Shown piece by piece: positions 23,963-33,114 of a stretch of 64,000 nucleotides of DNA (the stretch's first letter is position 1; every line of letters starts with the position of its first letter). Under the pieces are notes generated by a model. That model worked only from the letters and a program-made list of their open reading frames with translations, made no database searches and was not told the origin of the DNA. This DNA comes from Oscillospiraceae bacterium (GTDB lineage: Bacteria; Bacillota; Clostridia; Oscillospirales; Ruminococcaceae). The position numbers were made by a program, and so were the translations under genes. The stretch is from positions 1-64,000 of the forward strand of contig SVOZ01000006.1 of assembly GCA_015066115.1 (NCBI GenBank), written 5' to 3'.

Positions 23963-24622
23963 TCACAATATTTTAAAGTGGTTTTTGTGCACTTCTATGG
24001 TGCCGCTTTTGCGAAGCTTACTTATCTCAGCAGACATAGCGCTTCTGTCCACTCCAAGAAAGTCGGCAAGCTGCTGGCGGTCATAAGAAATATTAAACTC
24101 ATTATTCCCTGCTCTTTTAGACTCAGCAAGCAGAAATTCCATAATCTTTTCGCGGGTTGTCCTCTTTGAAAGCAGTGTAATTTTATGACGGAGCAAAAGG
24201 CTTTTTTGCGAAATTATTTGAAGCAGGTTACGCATAAACTGATCGCAATAGTCAAAAGGACAGCAGGAATTTGACATGACGCTTTTACATTCAAACAACA
24301 ATATAGCACTCTTCTCTGCCGCAACTATGTAAAATGGATAATTTTCAGCCTCCGTACAGCAAAGCGCTTCGCCAAAAAGCTGACCTGAGGATAGCAACGA
24401 AATCAGGTTTCTGTTTCCGTAATAATCCTCTTCCAGAATCTGAACGCTTCCCCATAGCACGATACCTGCAAGACTTGCCTCATCGCCCTCTCTGAAAACG
24501 GTTTTCCCCTTTTCGCAAACCTCAACCCTTGCATTAAGTGAACTAAGGACATTGGAGAGTTTTTCTCTTGGAATGCCGAAAAAAAGCGGCATTTTTTCAA
24601 TTATATTTAGATATTTTTCCAT
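23963..24622 (-). CDS. Crp/Fnr-family transcriptional regulator
   Basis: A 219-residue regulator with an N-terminal cyclic-nucleotide-binding-like beta barrel (about 10-115: KGKTVFREGDEASLAGIVLWG, GQLFGEALCC) and a C-terminal winged helix (about 145-219: RQQLADFLGVDRSAMSAEIS). Cysteines at SCCPFDYC (about 123-130) and in the barrel could hold a redox centre, though no standard Fnr N-terminal Cys set is present. RBS AAAGGAGG precedes ATG 24622. It is divergent from D-lactate dehydrogenase, with overlapping promoters, so it may control that gene. Confidence 0.88.
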   Translation of the reverse strand: MEKYLNIIEKMPLFFGIPREKLSNVLSSLNARVEVCEKGKTVFREGDEASLAGIVLWGSVQILEEDYYGNRNLISLLSSGQLFGEALCCTEAENYPFYIVAAEKSAILLFECKSVMSNSCCPFDYCDQFMRNLLQIISQKSLLLRHKITLLSKRTTREKIMEFLLAESKRAGNNEFNISYDRQQLADFLGVDRSAMSAEISKLRKSGTIEVHKNHFKIL

Positions 24623-24649
24623 TTTTCTCTCCGCCTCCTTTATTTTTTT

Positions 24650-24689
24650 ATTATAGTATATTTACAAACAAAGGTCAAGAAACTATAAT
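24650..24689. promoter_or_regulatory. Interleaved divergent promoters of crp-like and ldh genes
   Basis: Leftward promoter: TTGACC (24673-24678), 17-base spacer, TATAAT (24650-24655). Rightward promoter: TTTACA (24661-24666), 17-base spacer, TATAAT (24684-24689). Each -35 box lies within the other promoter's spacer, so RNA polymerase cannot occupy both at once. Confidence 0.75.
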
Positions 24690-24717
24690 ATAATAGAATA
24701 AATTTGGAGGAAAATAA

Positions 24718-25710
24718 ATGAAGGTTGCTTTTTTCGATACAAAGCCATATGATAAACCGTCTTTTGAAGAGTTCGGTGAAAAGCAGGGCATTAAATACAA
24801 GTTTTTTGAAACAAAACTAAACATCGACACTGCAGACTTAGCGAAAGGCTATGATGGCGTTTGTGTTTTTGTTAACGATACAGTTAACAAGGAAGTTATA
24901 GACAAGCTTTGTCAGAATAACATTAAATTTATAGCTCTTCGCTGCGCAGGATTTAATAATGTTGACATAAAACACGCCTATGGAAAAATCAAGGTCTTCC
25001 GAGTTCCTGCCTATTCTCCCTATGCAGTTGCAGAGCACGCAATGGCAATGCTTTTAACCTCAATCAGAAGAATTCACAAGGCATACATTCGCACAAAAGA
25101 CTTTAATTTCAGCCTAAACGGACTTACAGGTTTTGATCTGCACGGAAAAACTGTTGGAATAGTCGGAACAGGAAAAATAGGAAGCGTTTTTGCTGATATA
25201 TGCAACGGCTTTGGAATGAATGTTATTGCCTATGACAAATATCCAAACGAAAAAGTAAATGCCAAGTATGTTTCTCTCGAGCAGTTGTTTGGACAAAGTG
25301 ATATTATTTCACTTCACTGTCCCCTAACAGAAGAAACAGAATATTTAATAAATAAGCGAAGCATTGAAAGGCTTAAAAAAGGTGTTGTTATAATAAATAC
25401 GTCGCGCGGAGCACTTATTGATGCCGAAGCACTTCTTGAGGGAATAAAATCGCGGAAGATCGGCGCCGCCTGCCTTGATGTTTACGAAGAAGAATCAGAC
25501 CTGTTCTTTGAGGATAACTCCGGCCACATATTAGAAGATGACACCCTTGCGCGTTTAATAACCATGCCCAATGTTATTGTTACCTCACACCAAGCCTTTT
25601 TAACAAGCGAAGCTCTCTACAGCATTGCAGAAACAACGACCAAAAACATTGCTTCCTTTATGAATAACGAAAAATGTGAAAACGAAATTTGCCATAAGTG
25701 CCAAGGATAA
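24718..25710 (+). CDS. ldhA: D-lactate dehydrogenase (2-hydroxyacid dehydrogenase family)
   Basis: A cytosolic 330-residue enzyme that reduces pyruvate to D-lactate with NADH. It shows IALRCAGFNNVDI (catalytic Arg region), the NAD-binding GIVGTGKIGSVFADIC (about 143-158), HCPLTEETEYLIN, NTSRGALID, a Glu in DVYEEE and the catalytic His in VTSHQAFLT. Length equals the LdhA norm. RBS TTGGAGG precedes ATG 24718. It points to mixed fermentation. Regulation is probably by the neighbouring Crp/Fnr protein. Confidence 0.92.
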   Translation: MKVAFFDTKPYDKPSFEEFGEKQGIKYKFFETKLNIDTADLAKGYDGVCVFVNDTVNKEVIDKLCQNNIKFIALRCAGFNNVDIKHAYGKIKVFRVPAYSPYAVAEHAMAMLLTSIRRIHKAYIRTKDFNFSLNGLTGFDLHGKTVGIVGTGKIGSVFADICNGFGMNVIAYDKYPNEKVNAKYVSLEQLFGQSDIISLHCPLTEETEYLINKRSIERLKKGVVIINTSRGALIDAEALLEGIKSRKIGAACLDVYEEESDLFFEDNSGHILEDDTLARLITMPNVIVTSHQAFLTSEALYSIAETTTKNIASFMNNEKCENEICHKCQG

Positions 25711-25715
25711 CAAAA

Positions 25716-25745
25716 AACTACCGCCTGTACGGCGGTAGTTTTTTT
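25716..25745. terminator. Terminator after ldhA
   Basis: Stem AACTACCGCC/GGCGGTAGTT with a 5-base loop and T run; lies between convergent genes and can serve both. Confidence 0.88.
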
Positions 25746-25746
25746 G

Positions 25747-27492
25747 TTAAAACGAGTATTTTGCTGAAAACTCATCAAACTTTTCTTTAAATTCTTTATT
25801 ATCCATAATCTTTATAGAGTTGAGATACTTATGAGTGTCAAAGCTGTTTGCGGCCGTTTCAATCATTGCAACAGCAATATTTGAACAATGGTCAGAAACT
25901 CGCTCAATATTGTTAAGGATATCCGAAAGCACAAATCCCATTTCAATCGTACAATCGCCTGCTTGAAGTCTTTCTATATGTCCTGCCTTAATTTGTGCGG
26001 TAAGGCCGTCAATTACCTGTTCAAGCGGTTCAACACTTTTTGCAAGCTCAAGGTCATCTTTTGCAAAAGCATCAATTGTAATGTTAACAATTTCGGAAAC
26101 TGCTTTTATTGCTATGTCAAGTTGAGTTTGCGCCTGTTTAGAAAAGCTAATATTCTTTTCTGTTATTTCCTTTGAGGTTTTAACAAGATTAAGTGAGTGG
26201 TCACCTATTCTCTCAAAATCACCAATAGTGTGAAGCATCATCGCCGCCTTCTTGCTATCCTTTTCGGTTATATCCTTGCTTGATATTTTAACAAGAAAGG
26301 TGCCAAGCTTATCTTCATAAAGATCGAGAGAATCTTCTGACTTGTTTATTGCTTCTGCAACAGAGTCATCGTATTTCCAGAGAATTGAAAGCACCGATAT
26401 AATTGACTTCTTTGCTATTTTTGCCATTTTAACTGTGAGGTTTTTACACTCTGAAATTGCAAAGGAAGGGGTATTTACAAGGCGCTCATCAATAAACTCG
26501 TAAACCTCATTTTTATCCTTATTTTTAATAACAAGTTCTGCAATTTTTACAAGCTGCTTTGAGAAAGGAAGCAGGATTACAGTTGTAAAGACATTAAATA
26601 TTGTGTGGCAAACCGCAATCGTTACCGGATTTACAGCTTGGTTTATAAAGTCAAAACCTATAATTGCGTTCAGCCCGTAGAATAATATCATACAAACCGC
26701 CGTGCCAATAATGTTAAATGAAACATGAACAACAGAAACTCGCTTTGCATTTCTGTTTGTTCCAATGCTCGAAAGCAATGCCGAAATGCAGGTTCCGATA
26801 TTTTGTCCCATAATAATAGGAATTGCCATTCCAAATGAGATTGAACCGGTAAGCGAAAGTGTTTGAAGAATACCGACAGAAGCAGAAGAGCTTTGAATTA
26901 CTGCTGTGATAACAGCACCTACAACAACACCTAAGATCGGATTATTGAAAAATGTCAATACATTTGTAAATTCGGGAGAATCAGCAAGTGGTGAAACGGC
27001 ATCTTTCATAAGCTCCATACCATACATAAGAACAGCAAAGCCAACAAAAACTGTACCTATATTTTTTCTACTTGGCTTTTTTGAAATCATTATCATTGCA
27101 ATGCCGATAAGAGCAACAATAGGTGAAAAGTTTTCGGGTTTAAGAAGTTTAATAAAAATATTGTCACCCTCAATTCCGATGGTTGTAAGTATCCAGGCGG
27201 TCATTGTTGTTCCAATGTTTGAGCCCATAATAACACCAACCGTCTGGGACAGGCTCATAATTCCTGAGTTAACAAGCCCGACTAACATAACAGTAACGGC
27301 TGAGGATGACTGAATAACCGCTGTAACTCCTAAGCCTAAAGCTAAGGCCTTTAAAGGATGTGAGGTTGCTTTCTTTAATATTCCCTCAAGCTTTCCTCCC
27401 GAAAGCTTTTCAAGTCCGCTTGACAAAACATTCATTCCATAAAGAAAAAACGCAAGTCCTCCGCAAAGTGTGATGATGTGATAAATGTCCAT
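25747..27492 (-). CDS. Na/Pi cotransporter family protein with PhoU domain
   Basis: A 581-residue membrane transporter. Two inverted NptA-type repeats occupy about 1-300, each with the QSSSA signature (GVTAVIQSSSAVTVMLVG and GAVITAVIQSSSASVGIL), over eight or so membrane helices. A cytosolic PhoU-like helical domain covers about 350-560. Such proteins import phosphate with sodium, or act in phosphate homeostasis or export. ATG 27492 is chosen since GGAGGT precedes it; the in-frame start at 27510 lacks one. It stands alone between convergent and co-directional neighbours. Confidence 0.9.
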   Translation of the reverse strand: MDIYHIITLCGGLAFFLYGMNVLSSGLEKLSGGKLEGILKKATSHPLKALALGLGVTAVIQSSSAVTVMLVGLVNSGIMSLSQTVGVIMGSNIGTTMTAWILTTIGIEGDNIFIKLLKPENFSPIVALIGIAMIMISKKPSRKNIGTVFVGFAVLMYGMELMKDAVSPLADSPEFTNVLTFFNNPILGVVVGAVITAVIQSSSASVGILQTLSLTGSISFGMAIPIIMGQNIGTCISALLSSIGTNRNAKRVSVVHVSFNIIGTAVCMILFYGLNAIIGFDFINQAVNPVTIAVCHTIFNVFTTVILLPFSKQLVKIAELVIKNKDKNEVYEFIDERLVNTPSFAISECKNLTVKMAKIAKKSIISVLSILWKYDDSVAEAINKSEDSLDLYEDKLGTFLVKISSKDITEKDSKKAAMMLHTIGDFERIGDHSLNLVKTSKEITEKNISFSKQAQTQLDIAIKAVSEIVNITIDAFAKDDLELAKSVEPLEQVIDGLTAQIKAGHIERLQAGDCTIEMGFVLSDILNNIERVSDHCSNIAVAMIETAANSFDTHKYLNSIKIMDNKEFKEKFDEFSAKYSF

Positions 27493-27632
27493 TTTTACCT
27501 CCAAATTCATTATTATAAGTTTTTGTTATGATTTATTATTTATATATAATTGCATGGTTTAGTAATTTTTTGCGCATGCATAATTTTTCCTTATAGATTA
27601 TAACAAATGTTTATTAGCATTTCAATAATAAA

Positions 27633-27665
27633 GTTTGAATTTCAGAAAGTTTATGAAATTCAAAC
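27633..27665. repeat. Perfect inverted repeat upstream of the Na/Pi cotransporter
   Basis: GTTTGAATTTCA-N9-TGAAATTCAAAC, a 12-base perfect inverted repeat in the AT-rich 245-base gap between nadE and the cotransporter. It lacks a T run, so it may be an operator rather than a terminator. Nothing else is clear in this gap besides the nadE terminator. Confidence 0.55.
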
Positions 27666-27706
27666 AGATTTTATTATGGATATTTTATTTTTTGTTAAAA
27701 ATCACA

Positions 27707-27734
27707 AAAGCAGACCATAAAAATGGTCTGCTTT
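27707..27734 (-). terminator. Terminator after nadE
   Basis: Stem AAAGCAGACCAT/ATGGTCTGCTTT, 12 bases, directly past the nadE stop, followed on the minus strand by TTTGTGATTTTT. Confidence 0.75.
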
Positions 27735-27738
27735 AACT

Positions 27739-28482
27739 TTACTTCTCGGGATCATAAGAAAAGCAAGGCATAAATTTTAATTTAAAGAGGTTATTTTTAT
27801 GCATTGTGTCAATTTTTGTTTTTATATCCTCGGGCGGCTCTATTCCCTCTCTGATATATTTATCAAGCGTTTCATAGGTAAAACCAAGATTATCCTCATC
27901 TGTTTTGCCGCAAAGGCCGTCAATAGGAGTTTTTTCAATGAATTTTTCAGGCAAGCCTAAAACTTTGCCCATTTTTTTAACCTCGGCAACAGTAAAGCAA
28001 GAAAGAGGGCTGAAATCGCCAACGCTGTCGCCGTATCTTGTTGAATACCCAACCCAATCCTCTGAAAGATTACATGTATTAGCAACCCTGCCATTATTAG
28101 ACTGAGCAACGGCATAGACCACCGCCATTCTGATTCTCGGCGGAAGATTAAAACGGCTTTGATTTGAAAGCTCAAAGCTATCGCCTATCGCATTGTAAAC
28201 ACCATTTACCGCCTCTTCAATATTAACCGTAAACCTCTTGATATCGAGAAAATCACAAAGGTCGACAGAGTAATCAATATCAAATTGCTCGCCCTTTGGC
28301 ATAAGAACACCGATAACACGTTCTTTTCCAAGCGCCTTAACACAAAGCGCTGCAACAATAGAGCTATCCTTGCCTCCCGAAATGCCAAGAACAGCATTGC
28401 ATCCCTTTCCGTTTTCTTCAAACCAGTCCTTTATCCACTGCACGCATTGCTCAACTGCATGATCTGCATTAAATTTATACAT
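27739..28482 (-). CDS. nadE: NAD synthetase
   Basis: Makes NAD from deamido-NAD, ATP and ammonia. The 247 residues carry the PP-loop LGISGGKDSSIVAALC (about 33-48), GTCNLSEDWVGYSTRYGD-like NTCNLSEDWVGYSTRYGDSV and FSPLSCFTVAEVKKM, with the late PIDGLCGKTDEDNLGFTYE. No glutaminase domain is present, so it is the ammonia-dependent form or relies on a partner. Length is normal for that form. It is a single gene with weakly spaced neighbours. Confidence 0.93.
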   Translation of the reverse strand: MYKFNADHAVEQCVQWIKDWFEENGKGCNAVLGISGGKDSSIVAALCVKALGKERVIGVLMPKGEQFDIDYSVDLCDFLDIKRFTVNIEEAVNGVYNAIGDSFELSNQSRFNLPPRIRMAVVYAVAQSNNGRVANTCNLSEDWVGYSTRYGDSVGDFSPLSCFTVAEVKKMGKVLGLPEKFIEKTPIDGLCGKTDEDNLGFTYETLDKYIREGIEPPEDIKTKIDTMHKNNLFKLKFMPCFSYDPEK

Positions 28483-28534
28483 AAAAAAATACCTCTTTGT
28501 TTTTTATAAATTTTATCATTTTAGCTTAGAAAGG

Positions 28535-29320
28535 TCAACAGGCGCGTGTGCTTACCTCTCCGGAATTTAATTTTTTAATTTCTCCCTTTTCATTTTTTAC
28601 TATAAGAGAAAAATCCTCGTCCAAGCCAAGCACCTGTGCATCGTATTCCTCCGCCGAAAGCACCCTAATAGGTTTTCCTATCAGAAACATTCTGTTTTTG
28701 TACTCATCGAAGAACCTTTTCTCTGCCAAAAAGCAATACTCTTTAAAGAAGTTGTTTAAAATTAATGCAGCTATACGGCTTTTATTGTTTTCGGCATCAA
28801 GAATGTTATCAAAAAGTGTGGTTGCAATGTTTTTTATCTCGTTAGGAAAGTCGTTTTTTGGTTTGGTAAGATTAATTCCTATTCCCAAAATTATATATTT
28901 CGCCTTGCCGCTTTCAACATTAACTGCCGCCTCTGTTAAAATTCCGCAGACCTTTTTTCCATCAAGATAAATATCATTTACCCACTTTATTTCCGCTTTT
29001 TTATTACAAACGCTCTCTACTGCTCTGCACACGGCAACTGCAGCACAGGTTGTAACTAAAATTGCATCAGAGATTTTTATATCGGGACGAAGAAGAACGC
29101 TCATATAAAGACCACTGTCAGACGGCGAATAAAAGCTTCTGCCTCTCCTGCCTCTTCCTGAGGTTTGAGCTTGTGAAATAACAACAGTTTTTTCTTCGGC
29201 CCCATCTTCAGCCATTTTACGCAAAACTGTGTTTGTTGAAGTGACCGTTTCAAACAGATTAAGCTTGACACCGCTTACATTAAGGTACTTTTTAATTTCA
29301 TGCGCAGAATAATTGCTCAA
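28535..29320 (-). CDS. birA: Biotin-protein ligase without the DNA-binding domain
   Basis: Attaches biotin to carboxylase carrier proteins through biotinyl-AMP. The 261 residues have SGRGRRGRSFYSP (biotin-binding loop, about 53-65), KWVNDIYLDGKKVCGIL and a small C-terminal SH3-like region. The N-terminal winged helix of bifunctional BirA is missing, so it should not regulate transcription itself. It overlaps the end of bioY by 4 bases, which links uptake and use of biotin. Confidence 0.93.
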   Translation of the reverse strand: MSNYSAHEIKKYLNVSGVKLNLFETVTSTNTVLRKMAEDGAEEKTVVISQAQTSGRGRRGRSFYSPSDSGLYMSVLLRPDIKISDAILVTTCAAVAVCRAVESVCNKKAEIKWVNDIYLDGKKVCGILTEAAVNVESGKAKYIILGIGINLTKPKNDFPNEIKNIATTLFDNILDAENNKSRIAALILNNFFKEYCFLAEKRFFDEYKNRMFLIGKPIRVLSAEEYDAQVLGLDEDFSLIVKNEKGEIKKLNSGEVSTRAC

Positions 29321-29850
29321 AATTTCACCTCAGATTTATTTATTTTAAGGCTTAAATATGCTGCCAGCGCAATTTTTAAAACATCAAGCACAACAAACGC
29401 AGCAATTAGCAATACTGCCTGCTCAATTTTAAAGGTATAAGCCAAAACAAGCCATAACACAGCAGATAGATAAATAGAAAAAAGACCGCCGAGCATTGAT
29501 AGAAACACACTAATAAATGTGTTTTTCATTCTCTTAAGCAAAACACCTGTAACAATAACCGAAACAAGAAATCCTATTAAAAAACCGCCGTTTTGACCCA
29601 AGATAATGTGTATTCCGCCTTGAAATCCTGAAAAAACCGGCACGCCGACCGCGCCCAAAAGCAAATAGATCAAAACAGAAGCAAGAGCTCTCTTTGTCCC
29701 CAACATCCCGATTGCAAAAAACACACCGAAAACCTGCATGGTAAAAGGAACTGCAAAAGGTATTGTTATAAAACTGCAAAGTGCGATAAATGCGGCAAAA
29801 ACGGCAATTATTGCAAGGTCATAGGACGAAAATACTGTGCTTTTTCTCAA
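29317..29850 (-). CDS. bioY: Biotin transporter substrate-specificity subunit
   Basis: A six-helix, 177-residue BioY protein: YDLAIIAVFAAFIALCSFIT, the family hallmark MLGTKRALASVLIYLLLGAVGVP-type segment (GTKRALASVLIYLLLGAVG) and the GFQGGIHIILGQNGGFLIGF region. BioY works as the S component of an ECF transporter, sharing EcfAAT energising proteins that are not encoded here. TTG 29850 is the likely start, with GAAGG about 10 bases upstream. First gene of bioY-birA. Confidence 0.92.
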   Translation of the reverse strand: MRKSTVFSSYDLAIIAVFAAFIALCSFITIPFAVPFTMQVFGVFFAIGMLGTKRALASVLIYLLLGAVGVPVFSGFQGGIHIILGQNGGFLIGFLVSVIVTGVLLKRMKNTFISVFLSMLGGLFSIYLSAVLWLVLAYTFKIEQAVLLIAAFVVLDVLKIALAAYLSLKINKSEVKF

Positions 29851-29881
29851 TTAAATCAAACCTTCATTGTTCATCCCTTAT

Positions 29882-29910
29882 ATTAGACCATATTTTTTAG
29901 TTTTCGTCAA
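29882..29910 (-). promoter_or_regulatory. bioY-birA promoter
   Basis: Reading leftwards, TTGACG (29905-29910), a 17-base spacer and TCTAAT (29882-29887). No BirA operator-like repeat is seen, in line with the missing DNA-binding domain of this BirA. Confidence 0.65.
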
Positions 29911-29939
29911 CATTAAAAATAATTTCGGTTTGCAAAAAA

Positions 29940-29970
29940 AGAACCCGAAAAGTATTCGGGTTCTTTTTTT
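29940..29970 (-). terminator. Terminator after the HtrA-like gene
   Basis: Stem AGAACCCGAA/TTCGGGTTCT flanked by A and T runs on both sides; overlaps the last bases of the protease stop codon. Confidence 0.85.
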
Positions 29971-31543
29971 AGTTTGTTCCCTTGTCTTCGGAAAGGACAA
30001 CAGTTACATCAAATTCTTTAGATGTGCTGATCCTTGTTCCTATTCTGAAAACAGTAAGCTTAATTTTGTCCCCGGGCTTTTTTTCCTGCAAGATAGAATA
30101 CAAAACACTTGTGGACGTGATTTTTTTATCATCAATTTTTGTGATAATATCGTTTACCTCAACGTTTTTATTTGCAATATCGCAGGTTTCGTCAATTTCG
30201 GTTATGAGAAGGCCTGCAGGAATTTTTGAATTATAAAACTGCGAAACCGACTCTGTGATAAGCTGAAAGCCAATTCCTATTTTTGCTCTATTTTTAACAT
30301 ATCCATAATTCTGAAGGTCGGCAATAATGGGGATGGCCTCATTAACGGGAATTGCAAAGCCAAGATTTTCATATCCGTCAGATGTGATCTTGGCAGAATT
30401 TATGCCAATAACCTGACCATACATATTAACAAGCGCTCCACCCGAGTTGCCGGGATTTATTGCGGCATCGGTCTGAATATATGTCATAGCATAGCCTGTG
30501 GTGCCGCTTGTAATGGTTCTCTCAAGGCCCGAAACCATTCCTCCTGTACAGCTTCCTGCAAGCTCAAGACCGCCGGGATTTCCAATTGCTATTACGCTTT
30601 CGCCCACAACCGTTTCACTTGAATCGCCAAGATCCGCGGCAGGCAGACCATTTTCATTTATCTTAATAACCGCAAGGTCGGACTGATTATCAAGCCCCTT
30701 AATTGTTGCACGATATTCTTCCTCGTTGTCAAGTACTACTGTTATCATTGATGCGCCCTCAACAACATGCGCATTTGTAACAATAAATCCATCTTCACTA
30801 ATGATAATGCCTGAACCCTGTCCTGCAACAGTAGGAATTCCGTTATTTGCATTCTGATACTGAACTATTCCAACAATAGAAGGCCTTACCTTTGCTATAA
30901 CAGCCGCGGCCGTCATAGTTCCGTCGCTGTTTGTGGTATACTCATCTGCGCCGGCGGGCTTGCTGTTAATTACAAGTTCTTCATAACTGCTTGTATTTTG
31001 GCTTTCATTGCCGCCGGAAGAAGAAATAAGTCCGCTTTGCTCTCTGAAAAGCTTTCCGAGGCCATTAAGTGTGAAAAATCCGACAAAGAAGGCGGCGGCA
31101 ACTATAGCTGTAACGCCTAAAACGCCAAGTGTTATTTTAAGAGCCTTTCTATTCTTTTTAGGCGGTTCATTTGAAAAGTTGGGATTATAATAATTTGAAA
31201 AATTCTGCTGGGAAGGATTAAATTGTCCTCTGAAATTATTGGGATTATAGCTATTTGGGCTGTAGCTGTAATAAGCGCCTTGTGAAGAAGGCTGGTAGTT
31301 TTGACTTTGATAGCTACTCTCCTGATCAGATATATACTGCCGAGCATCAAAATGTTTCTGAGGCTCCGATTGCTCATTGCCGGCAGAAGAATTAGACTCA
31401 ATTATCTGCTCTGCAGAATTTTGAACTTCGATTTGCTGAGATGCGGGCTGCTCCGGCGCACTCTCAACCTTGGGTTCTTCTACAACCGGTTGCACATTAT
31501 CATTTTCCTGCTGAGGCGAATTGAAAATATTATCATCAGGCAT
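29969..31543 (-). CDS. HtrA/DegP-type membrane-anchored serine protease
   Basis: A 524-residue S1C protease for envelope quality control. Residues 1-130 are a long cytosolic tail rich in Gln, Asn, Ser and Tyr. One membrane helix follows (about 134-160). The protease domain has catalytic His259 (VTNAHVVEG), Asp289 (QSDLAVIKI) and Ser367 (NPGNSGGALV). A single PDZ domain covers about 415-515. ATG 31543 is chosen because GGAGG precedes it, not the upstream in-frame ATG 31597. A promoter TTAATA-N17-TATACT lies just upstream. It is next to a two-component system that may sense envelope stress. Confidence 0.92.
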   Translation of the reverse strand: MPDDNIFNSPQQENDNVQPVVEEPKVESAPEQPASQQIEVQNSAEQIIESNSSAGNEQSEPQKHFDARQYISDQESSYQSQNYQPSSQGAYYSYSPNSYNPNNFRGQFNPSQQNFSNYYNPNFSNEPPKKNRKALKITLGVLGVTAIVAAAFFVGFFTLNGLGKLFREQSGLISSSGGNESQNTSSYEELVINSKPAGADEYTTNSDGTMTAAAVIAKVRPSIVGIVQYQNANNGIPTVAGQGSGIIISEDGFIVTNAHVVEGASMITVVLDNEEEYRATIKGLDNQSDLAVIKINENGLPAADLGDSSETVVGESVIAIGNPGGLELAGSCTGGMVSGLERTITSGTTGYAMTYIQTDAAINPGNSGGALVNMYGQVIGINSAKITSDGYENLGFAIPVNEAIPIIADLQNYGYVKNRAKIGIGFQLITESVSQFYNSKIPAGLLITEIDETCDIANKNVEVNDIITKIDDKKITSTSVLYSILQEKKPGDKIKLTVFRIGTRISTSKEFDVTVVLSEDKGTN

Positions 31544-31630
31544 AAAATTTCCTCCGTTTTGGTATCTGTTTATAGTATAAAATAAAAATATGAACATATT
31601 AAGAGCAAAATCTAAAAAAACATTGACTTT

Positions 31631-33109
31631 TTATTGTTTTTTGAAAAATCTGTGCTCGTGAGCGGTTTTTTCATCCAAACCAAGATATATGGGAAGTCCT
31701 ATTATAAATTCGGTGTATTCCCCTTCAACACTGCCTACAGTTATTTTTCCGCCATGCATATCCAAAATACTTTTTACAATATGAAGTCCCAAACCAACGC
31801 CGTTTTTATCAAGACTTCTTGACTTGTCTGTTTTATAAAACCTGTCAAAAATATGGTTTATTTCCTCACGCGAAATGCCATTTCCGCTGTTCTTAATATG
31901 AATATTAGCGATTTTACCCTCTTTTGTTGCAGAAAATTCAAGGTACCCGTTTTGATTGCAGAATTTCACCGCATTATCAATAAGGTTATAAACAACCTGA
32001 TGAATAAGGTCTTTATCACCCAGCACAGAAACCTTTTCCATTTCGGCAAGTCCTCTTACATCAATTTGTTTTTCCTCAATGGTGTTTTCAAAATTAAAGA
32101 GAGTTGTAATAACAATGTCTCTTATATCTATTTCGGTTGCATTAATTTTAGTGTCTCCCGCTTCGATCTTGGCAACATTGAGCATTGCCCTTACAAGACG
32201 CGACAGACGCTTTATTTCGTCAGAAACAAGCTTTAAATATTGCTGTTCGTTTTCTTTTGGAATGGTTCCGTCAAGAATTCCGTCAATAAATCCGCCTATA
32301 GTTGTCATAGGAGTTTTAAGCTCATGCGAAACATTGGCAATAAAGTTCTTTCTTGTGTTTTCAAGCTCAGATAAAGAATCGGCCATCTGATTAAACGATG
32401 TTGCAAGCTCTCCAACCTCATCCTTACTATGGTAATTTACTCTGACTGTGAAATCTCCCCGACCGAATGATTTTGCCGCTTTGCTCATCTGTTTTAAAGG
32501 CCTTGAAAGTATGTTCGTTGTAACATAAATTATAAGGCAGGAAATTAAAATGGAGAACAGACAGGCAACAAGGAACATTTTAACAACATCGGCAATAAGC
32601 CTTGAAATTGTGTCTGCCGAAACAGAGCAAAACAGATAACCGATAACTTTGGTTCCGTTATCTATCTTGATCGGCTGTCCCACAGTGTAATGCATAGACG
32701 AGTATATTCCGCCGAATTTGCCATATTCTTGATATTGTTCATTTGTTTCAATACTACTGAGAACATTTTTTGAAATTTTATTTGTTTCATGCTGACAAAG
32801 CCCGTTATCTGTACAGATCAGGGTGTTTCCGTCAACGTCGGCAAAAAACATAACGCCGCTTACCGTTTCTGACATCGACAAATAAAACTGTCTGACGATT
32901 CTTTGATCGATATATTTTCCGCTGTTTTCCTCATAGTTAAAAACAGTAAAAGCCGCGGCTTTAGAAACATTCTTTGAAAGCATATCCTGCCTTTCGGTCC
33001 TTACATGCCTTGAAAGAAGAACTCCGAATACAGACCCAAGAAATATGAGACTTGACAGGATTATTATTGTGCAAACGGTAAAATACTTAACAAAAAGGCT
33101 TTTTCTCAT
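31631..33109 (-). CDS. Membrane sensor histidine kinase
   Basis: A kinase of 492 residues: membrane helix about 10-32, an extracellular sensing region (about 35-165), a second helix (about 175-200), HAMP (about 200-252), a HisKA domain with the phosphoacceptor in ANVSHELKTPMTT, and a HATPase domain (N box LIDNAVKF, G boxes NGVGLGLHIVKSIL). Length and order match PhoR/CssS-like OmpR-partner kinases. It lies 5 bases after the response regulator gene, so they form one pair. The signal is unknown; the HtrA gene downstream is a plausible target. Confidence 0.93.
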   Translation of the reverse strand: MRKSLFVKYFTVCTIIILSSLIFLGSVFGVLLSRHVRTERQDMLSKNVSKAAAFTVFNYEENSGKYIDQRIVRQFYLSMSETVSGVMFFADVDGNTLICTDNGLCQHETNKISKNVLSSIETNEQYQEYGKFGGIYSSMHYTVGQPIKIDNGTKVIGYLFCSVSADTISRLIADVVKMFLVACLFSILISCLIIYVTTNILSRPLKQMSKAAKSFGRGDFTVRVNYHSKDEVGELATSFNQMADSLSELENTRKNFIANVSHELKTPMTTIGGFIDGILDGTIPKENEQQYLKLVSDEIKRLSRLVRAMLNVAKIEAGDTKINATEIDIRDIVITTLFNFENTIEEKQIDVRGLAEMEKVSVLGDKDLIHQVVYNLIDNAVKFCNQNGYLEFSATKEGKIANIHIKNSGNGISREEINHIFDRFYKTDKSRSLDKNGVGLGLHIVKSILDMHGGKITVGSVEGEYTEFIIGLPIYLGLDEKTAHEHRFFKKQ

Positions 33110-33114
33110 ATTGC

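Noticed and set aside
27633..27665. Intrinsic terminator
   Set aside because: The stem is AT-rich with no T run on either side; a better nadE terminator is at 27707-27734.
29882..29910. BirA operator at bioY
   Set aside because: No long palindromic BirA-type repeat is seen and the BirA encoded here lacks a DNA-binding domain.
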